NCBI RefSeq assembly: GCF_018687715.1
Contig: NC_056758.1
Span: 11,163,501-11,227,500, forward strand
Origin: Carya illinoinensis
Lineage: Eukaryota; Streptophyta; Magnoliopsida; Fagales; Juglandaceae
Direction of reading: 5' to 3'
Length of the DNA: 64,000 bases
Below, piece by piece: positions 50,687 through 62,399 of the stretch. A model generated the notes under the pieces. That model was not told the origin of the DNA. It did no database searches and worked only from the letters and a program-made list of their open reading frames with translations. The stretch's first letter is position 1. Each line of letters starts with the position of its first letter. The position numbers and the translations under genes are program-made.

Positions 50687-50987
50687 AAAAAGGGGGAGAA
50701 AAAGTTTGAGGGGGAGTACATTAAAAAGTTTGAGGGGGAGTACATTTGGGGAGCAGCAGCATCTAAGGGGGAGTACATTTGAAAAACTTATCATGTTATT
50801 TTTTTGGGACTGTAATGCAGATACAATTGGGCATGTATTTTGATTAAGCTAACTGACCATTCTGGTTTTATTAAATCACAACTCTTTATAATATTCTATA
50901 CTTTTTTGTGATTTGATAGTTGACATATTTTCAGGAAATCTACATTCATCAAACTGGTTTCGTCATCAATCCGCCAAAGGGGGAGAT
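50687..50987 (+). repeat. Multiplied polypurine motifs and PPT of the copia element
   Basis: GGGGGAG recurs five times: near 50692, 50710, 50734, 50767 and, adjoining the 3' LTR, near 50980 (AAAGGGGGAGAT, the true PPT). Three of the inner copies sit in AGGGGGAGTACATT repeats. Extra purine tracts in this position are known in SIRE-type elements. Confidence 0.8.
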
Positions 50988-51879
50988 TGTAAAGGCAAAA
51001 AGTTGGCTAGGATTAGATGAGTAAATGATAAGGCTTATCTTATCATATTATTTATTATTGTTGGATGAATGTAAAAATAATTATTAATTTATGTCTAAAC
51101 AATGTTGAGTCTATCTAGAAATATTAGGAGTTGTTTAGATAAGTTCCTGAAGTCAAAATCGAGTTCTGTTAGCAGTACACTTATCTAGAAGAAATCAGAA
51201 CAGAATTCAGTCTATATCAGAAGAAGTTATCCCGAAGTGTTAGCAGTCCGTCGGGACGCGTTTTCGCGTCTGTTGCTAACCGTCAGCAGAGTCCTACTGC
51301 AACTAGAATTCTTTTCAGATCTTCTATTTAAAGGGGACTCGGTTTTGTATCTCTTTAAGGACTTCAAGCCACGAATTTTACAGAGGATATTCTATGTGTT
51401 TATGAGAGAAAATTCACTTGAGAATTTTCATGGGATTTTTCATATCTTCTTGAGTGTGATCGTGCTTTGAGTGGGAAGTAACATCGATTGAGTGTCAGCC
51501 TTTGGAGTTCCAGAAGGGAGGTCAACATTTGAAGATCGCCAGAGGTTCTGGCTGCTACTGTGGTAGAAGACAAACAGGTCGTTTGTCTAGGCAAGTAAGA
51601 GAGTCGAATTGCAAAGGTTTTGTAATTGATTATTACTTGTAATTGTTCTTCAAATAATGAGATTGACTTTCCTGGGTTTGGCTGCCCCGTAGGGTTTTAC
51701 CTTTAAAGAGTTCTTTAAAGGGTTTCCCTTCGTAACCAATCGTTGTGTCTTGCAAGTTTGATTATTTATTTTAAAGTATTTGATTCATTTCATAATCTTT
51801 ATAATTGAGATCTAACTAATTTGTTCAAGGAAATTGGTAGACAATTTCGTGGTTTTACAGGGGTACATTGGGAATTTCA
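50988..51879 (+). repeat. 3' LTR of the copia element
   Basis: 892 bp, collinear with 41884-42775 without visible gaps and bounded by the PPT on the left and the CCCTT duplication on the right. Confidence 0.93.
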
Positions 51880-51884
51880 CCCTT

Positions 51885-53175
51885 CTCCCTCCACATTTCC
51901 GACATGATATGAGATTTGAACTGGCTATCTATCATTGTTGAACTTCGAGTGTATCGATGACGACCTAGTAGAGCTTTCTACCACTGTGCTGGGGACTATC
52001 TTGTGTTCAAAGCTCATACACATCAACACTAGGCCAAACATTCTAAAGGGTGGTGCAAATATCCCTCCTTCTGCCATTTGTGCTTCAAAAAAGCATTGTC
52101 ATTGGTTTCTTTAAAGTCATTTTCAAAATTTAGCTAAAAGTACATATTTTCTAGAAATCCAAAACCATTGAAGCCATAGCCTTATATTAGATTACTCAAA
52201 ATAATACTATAATATTATTTTTTTAATAATAATATTTTATTTTATTTTTATATTTTGCAACTACACTAATTATATGTTAATTAATAATTTAATTTTTTCT
52301 TAAATTATTGTGGAAAACGTGGGTATGATATTTTAGAATAAATATCACTTTTGAATATATCACTTTTGAAGATGGAAAATGTGGGAAATGTTATGGAGTA
52401 GTTGGGTATGATATTTTAGAATAAAATATTATTTTTAAAGATGAATAATGCATATCTAAATATGAAGAAAGTTTTGAAAATATTGTAACTCATATTTGAA
52501 GTTCCCACTATTTGATTATTCCAATAAAGCTCATTTTATTTATATTCTTTCAAATTTTGAAGATGCATTGGCATTTGGCTAAGCATGCCAGTGCTTTTAC
52601 TGACCAAACCTTTGATCTTCCTCCTCTATGCTCAACATATGATTGCACTGACTGCACAACATGTCCCAACTTGCCTTGGCCCATCTCTCCTCCCTCCAAT
52701 GAAAATATTGAGAAGTGCAATGCATTGCCAAAATAACCAAATGGGAATGATGCTTACAATAGCATCCTAAAGTCCATATAGATTGATAGCGAGTGTGCAT
52801 AGCAATTTTTGGGGCCCTTCACATGTGTGATACTAGGGGTGAGCACCAACTTAGTCGGAGTTCAAATTCAAACTCCGATTTAGATTCCGACTTGTGTAGG
52901 CTCCAAGCTAACTTCGATTCCAATTTATCGAAGCAGAGCAAGTTTTGGGCTTTCAGTTTTGAGTTTTTTTTAGCTTCATATTTAGCCAATTTTAAAAAAG
53001 AATTTTTTGTGGACTATCAAATTTCAAACTGTTCCAAAAATTAAAAGCTAAAACTAAATAATTCACTACTAATTTACTTCTATACTAATATCTAACTTAT
53101 CTTTATACTAATATCATACTACAGTATTACATATTATTTTTAATGTCTAATTACATATTATAATACGAAAGTATT
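51885..53175. other. Outer part of the right arm, non-coding
   Basis: This is the inverse of the AKR downstream region (51930-52090 against 21560-21800) and of 20640-20870 (52560-52830). TAGGGGTGAGCACC at about 52835 is a hAT-type terminus; the following AT-rich sequence matches 20210-20640 in reverse. No gene was recognised. Confidence 0.6.
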
Positions 53176-53180
53176 ACATG

Positions 53181-53540
53181 TTTTTTTTAAAGGAAGAGTT
53201 TTATTCATCAATGCTCTCAGAGCAAAGAAACAATACATAAAGGACTTTCCTCCATATTTATTGTTACATCAAAATCAAATAATGTAGATTTTGCTAAGGT
53301 ATGAGCTACGATATTAGCCTCCTGCGCACATGATGAATAGACTAGGATGAGAAGTTCAATAGTTTAGACTTGATGTCACTAATCACCATCCCATAGCTAG
53401 ACCAGTTATCCATTAGAAAATGGCTATTTTGGAACAAATGTAGCCCCTTGAGTTAGTTTTCCAATGCATCTTGAATCACCTCAATCAAATATCAGTAGAG
53501 GAAGACATGACCATAATACTAACAGATGCTCAGAGAGGCT
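53181..53540 (-). mobile_element. 3' fragment of a LINE (RNase H tail)
   Basis: On the minus strand the frame shows ANIVAHTLAKSTLFDFD and MEESPLCIVSLL and ends in a short poly(A) at 53188-53181. This is the C terminus of a plant LINE ORF2 RNase H domain. The stretch TCTAGCTATGGGATGGTGAT also occurs at 60364-60383, so both belong to one LINE family. Confidence 0.65.
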
Positions 53541-53544
53541 GCAG

Positions 53545-53843
53545 ATTCCAAATATTTTTCATTAATTGCTCTTTCCTTCATTGTTTATGACTTGAATTTC
53601 TTTGACTTTGGATGTATAAAATTCTCCATTGATTGTTCTTTTCTTTCTTATTAGCCAAACTTCTGCTTAATAATTTTAAATTCATTCCTGCAATAAAATC
53701 ATTAGACACTGAATAAAAACTTGGGCATTATGAAATTAAAGTTTAAATTAGAAAAATATAATCAAAATGCCTAAATAACACATATAATTTAGTAATTAAA
53801 CTCGTAAAAGTAATGTTCAGAGTACATTTTCGTGCACTCATCA
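53545..53843 (-). repeat. Partial 3' LTR of an Athila-type gypsy element
   Basis: The minus strand reads ...TTAGGGGGTG|TGATGAGTGCACG at 53853-53832. This is the polypurine tract and LTR start familiar from Athila-type elements, preceded by a GACTAGCAATAGGCTAG block. The LTR is cut off near 53545, where the LINE fragment begins. Confidence 0.6.
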
Positions 53844-55411
53844 CACCCCCTAACTAGCCTATTGCTAGTCTTTAGCAATTCAAGCATCAAGGTAGCGGAA
53901 AGAAAAATATCCCCAACCCGAAATGAAAACTTCCACATAAACAATGCAGTAATATCTAAGACATATCAAGCAATATATTCATAAGAGATCTGTAATGCTA
54001 CCAAAGTTTGTCTATCAAAACAACTCTCAAAATTTATGTGTGCTCGCTAAGCGATAGCCATCTTACCAACAACCCAAGCACATATAACTTCAAGTACACC
54101 CTCAACAAAAGCATTAACTCCACCTCTATCATATTCGCCAACATAATAAGGCTACTCACTCAAGTGTATAGGAGGTATAAGTGTATATAGGCAAAACAAC
54201 AAAGAACCATAGATCTCCATAACTGAAATGTTAATTATTGAGAATTCAACAACTCTTACCACAAATCCACTTAGGATAAAAAATTCAATAATCAAAGGTT
54301 GTATGAGGCTAAGATCAGGTTAAAGAAAACAAGGGAAGATAAAAGAATTTACAAGAGCTTATAAATACATGTTAGCGGTCTTCACCCAATAATACATTAG
54401 AGCACAACTCCATCAACCTATTGTATTTTTTTTAGAGAATCACTCTCTTTTTTTTTTCTTTTTTTAAGAATCTCTCTCTCTCTCTAGAGAATCTCTCTCT
54501 CTTTTTTTTTTTTTTTTTCAATCATGGAATCCATTTTAACGAACTTGCTAGTACCAATAAGAAACCACCACAATACATCCCTTTCCTTGGCTTCCTTTTG
54601 TTTTTTAGATCAACATTTAACATCCCTGGCACATACTTTAAAGGTGAAAGGTATGAAAGAGATAATAATTTAGGCTCAACTCCAATGTGGAGTGGATGAG
54701 AGAAACATGAGTTTACAAAAGAAAGGCTAATTTTTCCTATTTACTTGGGCTCAAAATGGTTTCTAATGGATAAAACATCGGATAGCTTGAAAGGCTCAAA
54801 CGTTCATCCTAAATTGACCTTCATCCTCTCCTAAGTATAATCAATCAACATGCTACAAACCATGTAATGACATTCTCAATAATTAAACAAGTCAAAAGGG
54901 AGAACATGCTATAACTCAATGAACTTAACTCAAGGAATATCCCTCATAGTCACTCATATGGAAGTTGCAACTAATGTTCAAGGGTGTTCGCTAATTGTAC
55001 GTGTTTAACATCCATCTTACCACAAAGGCTTAGTTTGTGCTCAAAGAGAATTATGAGAGTATCTCAATAGAGAACTAAGGTAGAAGAATAGACTCAAATG
55101 ACATACATTGAAATCTAGTCCAAATGTCAAATCTTTAGTCATGCAAAAATTATGCACTTGGGTATGTTCCACCCCCCAACCAAAAGCTGACATTGTCCTC
55201 AATGGCAAAAACAAGAAACACAAGGGCATAGAGATGAAGTAAGAAAGGTATCACATGGGAAGTGAAGGGCAGTTTTGAAACAACTGAAGGAGTTCATTGC
55301 TACGAAAACAAAAGCAAAACTAGAACAAAGAAAGAAAGAAAAAAATATAACAAAAATAAAAATAAAGACAAATAGAGAAGCTAACTAATTACAAAGGTGC
55401 ATGCAATGGTA
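53844..55411 (-). other. Athila-type 3' region, non-coding
   Basis: This lies between the integrase stop and the polypurine tract. It has CT repeats (54470-54500) and poly-T, and no env-like ORF survives. Confidence 0.5.
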
Positions 55412-56235
55412 CTAACTCTCATAAATTGGGTCTACAAGAAGATTGTTCTCCTCTGCAGGATTCGAACGATCTACAAGTGGCTTCAAATGCTATCCATTGC
55501 CCTTAAATACATGTCCATCTTTTGGATCTTCAACCTTTAGAATTTCATTCTCAAAAACATGCTTCATGATAAAGTGACCAGTCCACCTAGACCGTAGCTT
55601 ACCTGATGGAGATGTAGCCTAGAATCATATAAGTTGACCTATTGGTGAGGCTAAAACTATTTTCTCACAATACTTCTATGATGAAAAGATTTCATCTTCT
55701 CCTTATAGATTCTAGAGTTGTCATAGGCATCATTCCTTAACTCCTTCAACTCTATCAATTGAAGTTTTCTTTCCTTACCTATAGCATTTAAATCAAAGTT
55801 AAGGGCCTTGATAGCCCAGTAAGCTTTTTGTTCTATTTCTAAAGGTAAATGACAAGGGTTTTGAAAAAAAAGTCGATAAGGGAACATTCTAATGGGAGAT
55901 TTAAAAGCTGTAGGGTTTTGGGTAGACGTAGGACCAATCCTTGCAATTTGGATTAACTGTTTTCTCCAAAATCTACTTGATTTCCCTGTTTTCAAGCTCT
56001 GCTTGTCCATTGGTCTACGGGTGGTATGCTGTAGAAACCTTGTGTACCACATTGTACCTATGCATCAAAGCCTCAAAAGTGGGTGCCTTGATCACTAATG
56101 ATCACCCATGCTGTACCAAACCGAGATAAAATATTTTCTTTCAAAAATTTCACTATAGTAGCATGATCATTGCTCCTGCATGATACAACTTCAATCCACT
56201 TAGACACATAGTCAACAGCCAGAAGAATAATCGAT
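55412..56235 (-). pseudogene. Athila-type gypsy integrase remnant
   Basis: The minus strand reads VDYVSKWIEVV (about 56210), NDHATIVKFLKENILSRFGT and IISDQGTHF. After frameshifts it continues KSPIRMFPYRLFFQNPCHLP, IEQKAYWAIKALNFDLNAIG, QLIELKELRNDAYDNSRIYK, LRLFPGKLRSRWTGPF and LLVDPIYES with the stop at 55412-55414. This order is characteristic of Athila integrase C termini. Internal stops and frameshifts occur at 56040-56150. Everything upstream (RT, gag) is absent; LINE sequence adjoins at about 56240. Confidence 0.82.
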
Positions 56236-56341
56236 GAACTTTAAGTAATTTAAGAGGTTGAGAATTGGAACTACGCTTATAGGGTTTGCTCTGCTAGGGT
56301 TTCTCCTTGCCATTTGCATTAGGGTTTTCACGTTAGGCTAC

Positions 56342-57486
56342 ATGGCAGCAGTTGATGGTAGCACAAGTCTGCAGTCCTTTGCCGACCTTGTCGCTGCTGT
56401 CCCGTAGCCCATCCCCGAGATGGTGCTAGCGTCTCGTGCTCCAAAAGTTGTTGAGGGAAAAGTTTGTTTTCAGTTTTCCAAGGAAGAAATTGCTAGGTCT
56501 GCAAAACCATTTTGGTATTCAGTTGTCCTCAAGTTCTTGAAGCAGCACCCTTCACTGGATGTTGTTCGAGCCTTCATCTATAGCCGCTAGGGTTTCTCAA
56601 CCACACCAGTTGTTTCTTCAATGCGGCGGCCTCATAACATCTTTGTACGTATGGCTAATGAAGCAATTTTCACAAAAGCATTGTCGAGGGATTTTTGTAA
56701 GATTAATGGGATTTTTTATCGTGCTTTTCACTGGACACCAGAATTCATTGATGATGAAGAACCCTTTTTGGGTACCGGTTTGGATTTCTCTCCCGGGTCT
56801 TCCTTCCAATTATTATCATGAAGCTTTTTTTAATATTCTTATGGCTCTTATTGGTACGTTCATCCATCAAGACAATCTGACTTGTATGCAAACAAGAACA
56901 GATGGTGTAAGACTGTGTGAGGAAGTCGATGCTGCCAAGGAACCGTTGACTCACTTCTGGATTGGGGCACCGAGATTACTACTAGTAGGAAGCAAGAGGT
57001 TGTATACGAAACTCTCCCTGCCTATTGTTGCATGTGTATGATGCAAGGACATAACTCTCAGACATGTAAAGCTGGCAAAACTGGTAAGGTTGGTAAATCA
57101 TGGGTGTGGAAGAAAGGGTAGAACCTAAATGTCGAAGAGGCTGTGGACGTGGTGCAACCCAATACTGCTGGTAATACTCAGTTAATTTCAAAGAAAGGAG
57201 CTGCTACGGAACCTACTACGAAACCAAGCAATCCTGTACCTGCTATGGAATTACCTGCTATAGAATTTGTGGTTGGTGAAATGTCTAAGGCTGGTGCAAA
57301 GCATCTCAGTTCTATGGGCCAGAGAATTGATTCAGTGTTTATGGCTAGTGAGGGGGTGGTCTATGTTCCTAGTGATTTACCCCCCTCGGATTAGATTCAT
57401 AATCCCAAGCCATCTGAGTGTGGTAAGAGCCAACATGTGGCTGGGAGTAATGAGCCTGATGCTAAAGAGATTGCAGAATGGCCTTG
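56342..57486 (+). pseudogene. LINE ORF1 (DUF4283-like, zinc knuckle), broken
   Basis: The frame from ATG 56342 reads DLVAAVP, stop, then SRAPKVVEGKVCFQFSKEEI, WYSVVLKFLKQHPSLDVVRA, stop, MRRPHNIFVRMANEAIF and FHWTPEFIDDEEPF. A frameshift near 56765 continues VWISLPGLPSNYYHEAFFNI and RLCEEVDAAKEPLTHFWIG. After another shift comes a zinc knuckle CMCMMQGHNSQTC (CX2CX4HX4C with the preceding Cys). This is the ORF1 layout of plant L1-type LINEs, an RNA-binding chaperone. The two early TAG stops are explained by CAG to TAG. Confidence 0.75.
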
Positions 57487-58305
57487 ACCACTTACAAATT
57501 CACAACTAGATTGCACATCATAATTTCACAAATCTCCGAAGACAATATTTTAAAGGTTAGTCCAATGATTACTCACAATGAGGGAAGGGAAATTATGGAT
57601 GATCAAATTGCATCGATAGCGGATGTTCCTCTTAGATTGAGAGGAAAACAGTGTTTGTGTTGCTACCCAAAGGGACATGGTTAGAGAAATATAGCATGAA
57701 CAGAGGTACAAAATACAAAAAGTAACCTGAGAGGCAGAGGAGCTTACTGTGTTGGTGTCTGGAGGAGAGGAGCACTACGGAGGCAGGGGCAAGCATTGTT
57801 GATAGTGGTGAATCTAGGTAGAAATTGAGTGACACTAAGATGGGGAAGCTAGAAGGAGGCAGGATCTGACAAACACATGGGATTGGGAAAGAGGGACTTA
57901 TAGTGGCTGGTAGTGGTTGGCGGCGGTGTAGAACCCTAATAGAGAGAGTGGGAGATCCAATTTCGGTAATGGGGGAGATTTGAGAGGCGAGAGGCCAAGT
58001 GGAAATGGAGGGGGTGGGAGGTTGGTCGGATGACCTTCAGTGAGCACTCGAGGATGGCTGACCATGACGGTGGTGACAGAACCCTGGGTGAGAATTTTCT
58101 AAGATGCGTGAACGGGGGGGGGGGGGGGGGGGGGGGAGTTTGAGGGAGAGAATGAGATCTAGAGAGGCAAAAGGCCGAGGTTAAGAAGAAGGGGATGGCT
58201 TGGGATGGGTTTTGAGGTGTGGAGGTTTGGCCTATTTATTGGCCAAGGGGGCTCTCCCACAACAACACAAGTGACATTATAAAACACAAATGACATTAGA
58301 AAGTA
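57487..58305. other. Unassigned, purine-rich segment with G homopolymer
   Basis: GA- and GG-rich DNA containing an uninterrupted run of 23 G at 58114-58136. The ORFs here show no motif. It may belong to the hAT element next to it or to the LINE that should continue through here. Confidence 0.4.
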
Positions 58306-58309
58306 AAAA

Positions 58310-59545
58310 TTGGCTTAAGGGTATTTGGTTCCAGAAAATTCACAAGTGACATTATAAAAGACAATCAAGAAAGTGTTTATTTTCTCCACTTTATCCCACT
58401 CAATCTTGGATAGACAATGCTTAAAATTAGAATCAATCAACTCCAAATGACCAAAAACACAACGATAGAAAAGAGCACTATCAAGTATAAGAAAAGTAGA
58501 ATTACATTTAGTAGGGGCATCGTGTCTCATCCCTCTCTTACTATTGAAAAACAGTTGATTGGTTGATTCTAAAAATTTCTAGTTTCTTATTTGTGATCCT
58601 TTGACATATTTGATACTTTCATGAACCTTTTAGATAACACAATCAATCTCTTTTAACCCATCTTGTATTACCAAATTGAGGATGTGAACACAACAACAAA
58701 GATGGCAGAACTCACAATCACGAAGAAAGTTTTTCTTAATGTTCAATAGAGTTCTTAACATCTCCATTGAAACATTATTTGAAGAAGCATTGTCTAAAAT
58801 TAAGTAAAAACCTTGTTTTCAATTCCTCAGTCACATAGAAAATTATAAATTTTTTCAGACAACAATATGCAATTATGTAGCGGTGTCATAAAAGAAAAGT
58901 TCAACACATTTTTTTGCAAAACCCAAATCTTATCAAGAAAATGTGTCGTAATGCACATATAACCATCAGTAGTTATAGAAGTCCACAAGTCAAAGGTCAA
59001 ACTAATTCTACCAAGAGCATCAAGCAATGAAGATTTAAACTTTTTTTTTCCCGATTATACATTTTAACCAAATCAACATTGGCGAAATTTCTAGATATGA
59101 ATGGAACATTTGGACTCAAAGATTTTAATAAAAATCTTATGCCAGAATATTCAAAACATCGAAATGGCAATTCATGCTTCACAACACGAATCCACTATTT
59201 TGTTCTATCATCAACTGACCAATATTTCGTGAACTTCTTCTAGTGCATGAGTCCATGTGATGCTTCAAATTTTTCAGTTCCATATCTGCTCATTGCCAAA
59301 TATGTAGCTCCACACATCTTGAACTTGGCATGTGGCTTAACGATGTTACCATCACCTTTGTTAGAATCAGGAACCATCTTTAAAAAGAAAGAAAGAAAAA
59401 AAAAAAAAAAAAAAAAAAAGCCTCCTCACATTTGATTGTTTCCTTCGTTTCACTTTCCCTTCCTCATTTTGAACATTTATTGAGACATCTTCCAACAAAT
59501 TCAAGTCAATCAAATCATCATTCTTGCTTGTTGCCTCATACATCT
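58310..59545 (-). pseudogene. hAT transposase remnant (BED finger, RICESLEEPER-like)
   Basis: The minus strand begins near 59545 (MYEATSKNDDLIDLNLLEDV). It shows a BED-like finger with one Cys pair (AKFKMCGATYLAMS), HELPFRCFEYSGIRFLLKSL, ISLTFDLWTSITTDGYMCIT, THFLDKIWVLQK and LDNASSNNVSMEMLRTL. HLRCCVHILNLVIQDGLKEI and RHDAPTKCNSTFLILDSA follow, and it breaks off near 58310. These blocks follow the order of Ac/hAT transposases (domesticated and mobile). Frameshifts, an A/T run at 59395-59420 and the missing dimerisation C terminus show it is dead. No terminal inverted repeats were found. Confidence 0.78.
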
Positions 59546-59589
59546 AACATAAAAAATAAAAAAAAGGTCAACATTTTTGCTCTAATAAT

Positions 59590-60460
59590 GGAAGTGGAGT
59601 GTGGTTAGTTTTATGGAAGCTGAATATCCCTCCAGTTGATAAGATCTTTCTATGGAGAGCTTGCTTAGATGGTCTTCCTACTAATTTGAATTTTTACCAA
59701 AAAAAAAAAAGGTGGTAGACAGTCCAAAATGCCCTATTTGTTTTGAAGAAGAATATGTTTTTCATGCTCTATGGTCTTGTCCAGCAGCACTGGATGTATG
59801 GAGCCAATGCTCCGAACAGATTCAAAAGAAGGTTTGCAAGAAGAAGAACATTTTTTGAATTGGTTGAGGACTTTTGTTTAAACTTTGAGTTAGTGGTGGT
59901 GGAACAGGTTGATGTGGTATCAAGGAGAGTATGGCAAAGAAGGAACCATTTTATTTTTCAAAGTGAGGTTAAGCATCCAAATGTGGTAGTACAACAATCT
60001 AAAGAGCTTTTAAAGGAATTGCAGGTTGATCTCTCAAAGATGGTTATCATTTCTGGAGTGCCTACCACTCTGGATCCAGTGTGGCAACCTCTCCCTTTGA
60101 GTTGTAACAAATTCAATTGGGATATTGCTACAAACAAGCTTAAAGTCATCATTAGGATTGGAGCAGTAATTAAAGACTGTGAAGGTTTAGTTTTAAGTTG
60201 TTTGAGATTTAATCGACTATCAGTGTTTGATCCTCTATTAGCAGAAGCTACTGGGGCCTTACATGCAACTCTGTTCAGCTTGGAGGTAGGTCTGTAGACT
60301 ATTATTCTGGAAGGTGATTCTCTACAGGTGATCAATGACATATCAAAGGAGAAGGGTAACTAGTCTAGCTATGGGATGGTGATTGGTGATGTCAAGTCTA
60401 AACTATTGAACTTCTCATCTTGGTCTATTCATCATGTGCGTAGGGAGGCTAATTCAGCTC
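59590..60460 (+). pseudogene. LINE ORF2 C terminus (zinc-binding RVT domain and RNase H)
   Basis: LNIPPVDKIFLWRACLDGLP, CPICFEEEYVFHALWSCPAA and VWSQC represent the zf-RVT domain. After frameshifts an RNase H domain follows (GAVIKDCEGLVLSCLRF, LLAEATGALHATLFSLEVGL, stop, [27 protein letters not shown]). It stops abruptly inside the last motif at about 60460, where AKR exon 4 sequence begins. The RT domain is missing between ORF1 (to 57486) and here. Confidence 0.75.
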
Positions 60461-62323
60461 TTCCTCAATATCACGTGTCCAAATTAGAGACCACTCCATT
60501 TGTAGAGCTGTGATTGGTTGTATAGCATGTGTCCTCCTTATTGTGTCAGGGCTGGCTTCAGATAGATCAATATACTTGACTTTTCCCTCTTCTACCAGTT
60601 TCTTAAGTTCACCAACCTACAAACCATCTAATCAACCGTTTCAGATTGCAAAACAAAAAATAATTTACAAAGCCACCCATTACAGGCAGGCCTGCATCCA
60701 ATTGAAACAGAAAGGTGAATCACATACAGTTTCTTCAATAGGTACATTTATGTCTACTCGATGCTGATAATACAGATCAATACAGTCCACATCAAGGTGC
60801 TTCAAGCTCGCCTCACAACATGAGCGAACATATTCTGGACTTCCATTCACAATCATATCAGAAATGACTGCTTTTTCAATGCCAAATTTGTTGGCTATTT
60901 GGATTTTCTCTCTTGGCAGTTTTCAAGGCCTGAAGGATGGATATAAAATTCTTTGATAAGTTGATGTCACTAAGTTTTAATGTGTTGCTCAAATGTTAAT
61001 TAGTTTGCTAACAACAGTAACAATCACACCTTCCCAAGCAGAATTTCATTAGTATGGGGCCCATAAGCATCAGCTGTATCAAAGAAAGTGATTCCCTTAC
61101 TAGCATACTTTATTATTGAGATTCCATCCTCATCAGAGAGAGAGAGAATTGTAGGCTCCAATCAGGCCCATACATCCAAATCCCAACTTTGAGACCTGGG
61201 AATATAAAAAATAAAATATAAAAAATTAGAATTTGAAGAAACTAATTACAATCTGAAAGCAGAATTGTCCTCAATCTACAAATTTCTCGATTATTGGGAT
61301 CTTAGAATCTCAAGCTATGTAGATTGGCGTTGGGCCGAAACCAATTACCCCGTCCAATAAAATTAACTAAAGCCCAGTTCAAAGTCACTCAACGGGAAGC
61401 TCAAACTCACAACGTGGCTCAAGTCTAGTTAATTGGTTCGACATGGACCGAACCATCTAAATATCGTTACTCTCAAAGAAAAATGATAAAAACACGTTAT
61501 TTCTTATAATATTTTATAAAATAATATTTTAAAAGTAGGGATATTTTTGTAAAATATCTTAAAAAACTAACATTATTTTATAAAAATACCCTTATTTTAC
61601 AACATGTATTATAAAATATATTATAAAATGTGTTGTGTGAATATCATTACTCTAGAAAAAATGATACACACCATCTACAAAGAACTGAGAACCATACACA
61701 TGATTGGCGGACAGTATAAATATGAAAATGCTATTCAAAATATGATTTTTTTTTTTTTTTTACTCAAACTGAAATTAAAAAAGGGCGACCCTTTTCTAAA
61801 ATGAGTAAATATATTTTTCAAGCTAATTAATTCTTTTCATTATAAGTCATATATCACTAGATATGACATGTTTTAAATGATTATCATTTAAATATTTGAT
61901 AGAAAAAATCACTTGAAACATAAGACATAATTGTGCGTGTCTTAGAGTATTAAAGCTTAAGATAAGCAATATCATAACTCTTTGAAACATTTTAATAACT
62001 AATTTAATTATCAAAGTGCTCATCTTCGAGGCCGGGCAAACTTACTTGATTAAAATAAATGCTCAGATTTGGCTTTAAAAAAAATAGAATAATAATATTT
62101 ATAGTCGTGTGTGTACAAGTGCCGTATAATCATAATGAATAAATATAAAATTCATATAAAAAAATAAATTTTTAATAATAAATTTTACTTTTTTTTAAAA
62201 TGACTATATAATATTTATATATTTATTATTGTATATAGCATTATTAAAAAAAAGAAAAGAAAAAATCTGCTTATAAATAGAGAGTTACACGCTTGGAATT
62301 TGGATCACGTTTTCTTCTGCCAT
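60461..62323 (-). pseudogene. Aldo-keto reductase pseudogene (third copy), 3' half lost
   Basis: Recognisable exons on the minus strand: exon 1 at 62323-about 62288 (MAEENVIQIPSV, then TAA, its distal part lost), exon 2 at about 61197-61028, exon 3 at 60929-60728, exon 4 at 60616-about 60461. Lesions: a one-base gain in the CT/GA run of exon 2 (61137-61148) shifts the frame; three bases are lost nearby; two bases are lost at the start of exon 3 (LKQLP region). Exon 4 is cut at the LINE junction, and exons 5-7 are absent. The splice sites and the D-Y-K-H tetrad positions that remain match the two intact genes. An old paralogue, more diverged than the intact pair. Confidence 0.88.
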
Positions 62324-62379
62324 CTTTGTAGTACTCGTGTTTCTCTCCTCAAGATTTTCGATGTCTCAAGGTGTCTTGT

Positions 62380-62398
62380 ACTTATATAGAGAGAGGGT
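62380..62398 (-). promoter_or_regulatory. TATA box of the AKR pseudogene
   Basis: On the minus strand CCCTCTCTCTATATAAGTAC (62399-62380) repeats the CT tract plus TATA layout of the intact AKR promoters, about 60 bp upstream of the former ATG. Confidence 0.55.
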
Positions 62399-62399
62399 G

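Larger units (their letters stand above)
41884..51879 (+). mobile_element. Ty1/copia retrotransposon, SIRE/Maximus-like, 9996 bp, nearly intact
   Basis: LTRs of 892 bp each (41884-42775, 50988-51879) are bounded by TG...CA and flanked by the exact 5-bp target duplication CCCTT (41879-41883, 51880-51884). By eye I find about four differences between the LTRs, so the insertion is recent. Order inside: tRNA-iMet primer site, gag-protease-integrase-RT-RNase H in one frame (copia order), an extra gene, and a repeated polypurine motif. The extra gene between pol and the 3' LTR and the multiplied polypurine tracts are typical of the SIRE/Maximus lineage. It sits about 1 kb downstream of the plus-strand AKR gene. 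Confidence 0.95.

Noticed and set aside
60510..60767. 85-residue plus-strand ORF as a gene
   Set aside because: It is the reverse shadow of AKR exons 3-4 of the pseudogene; the same shadow occurs opposite exon 4 of the intact copies.
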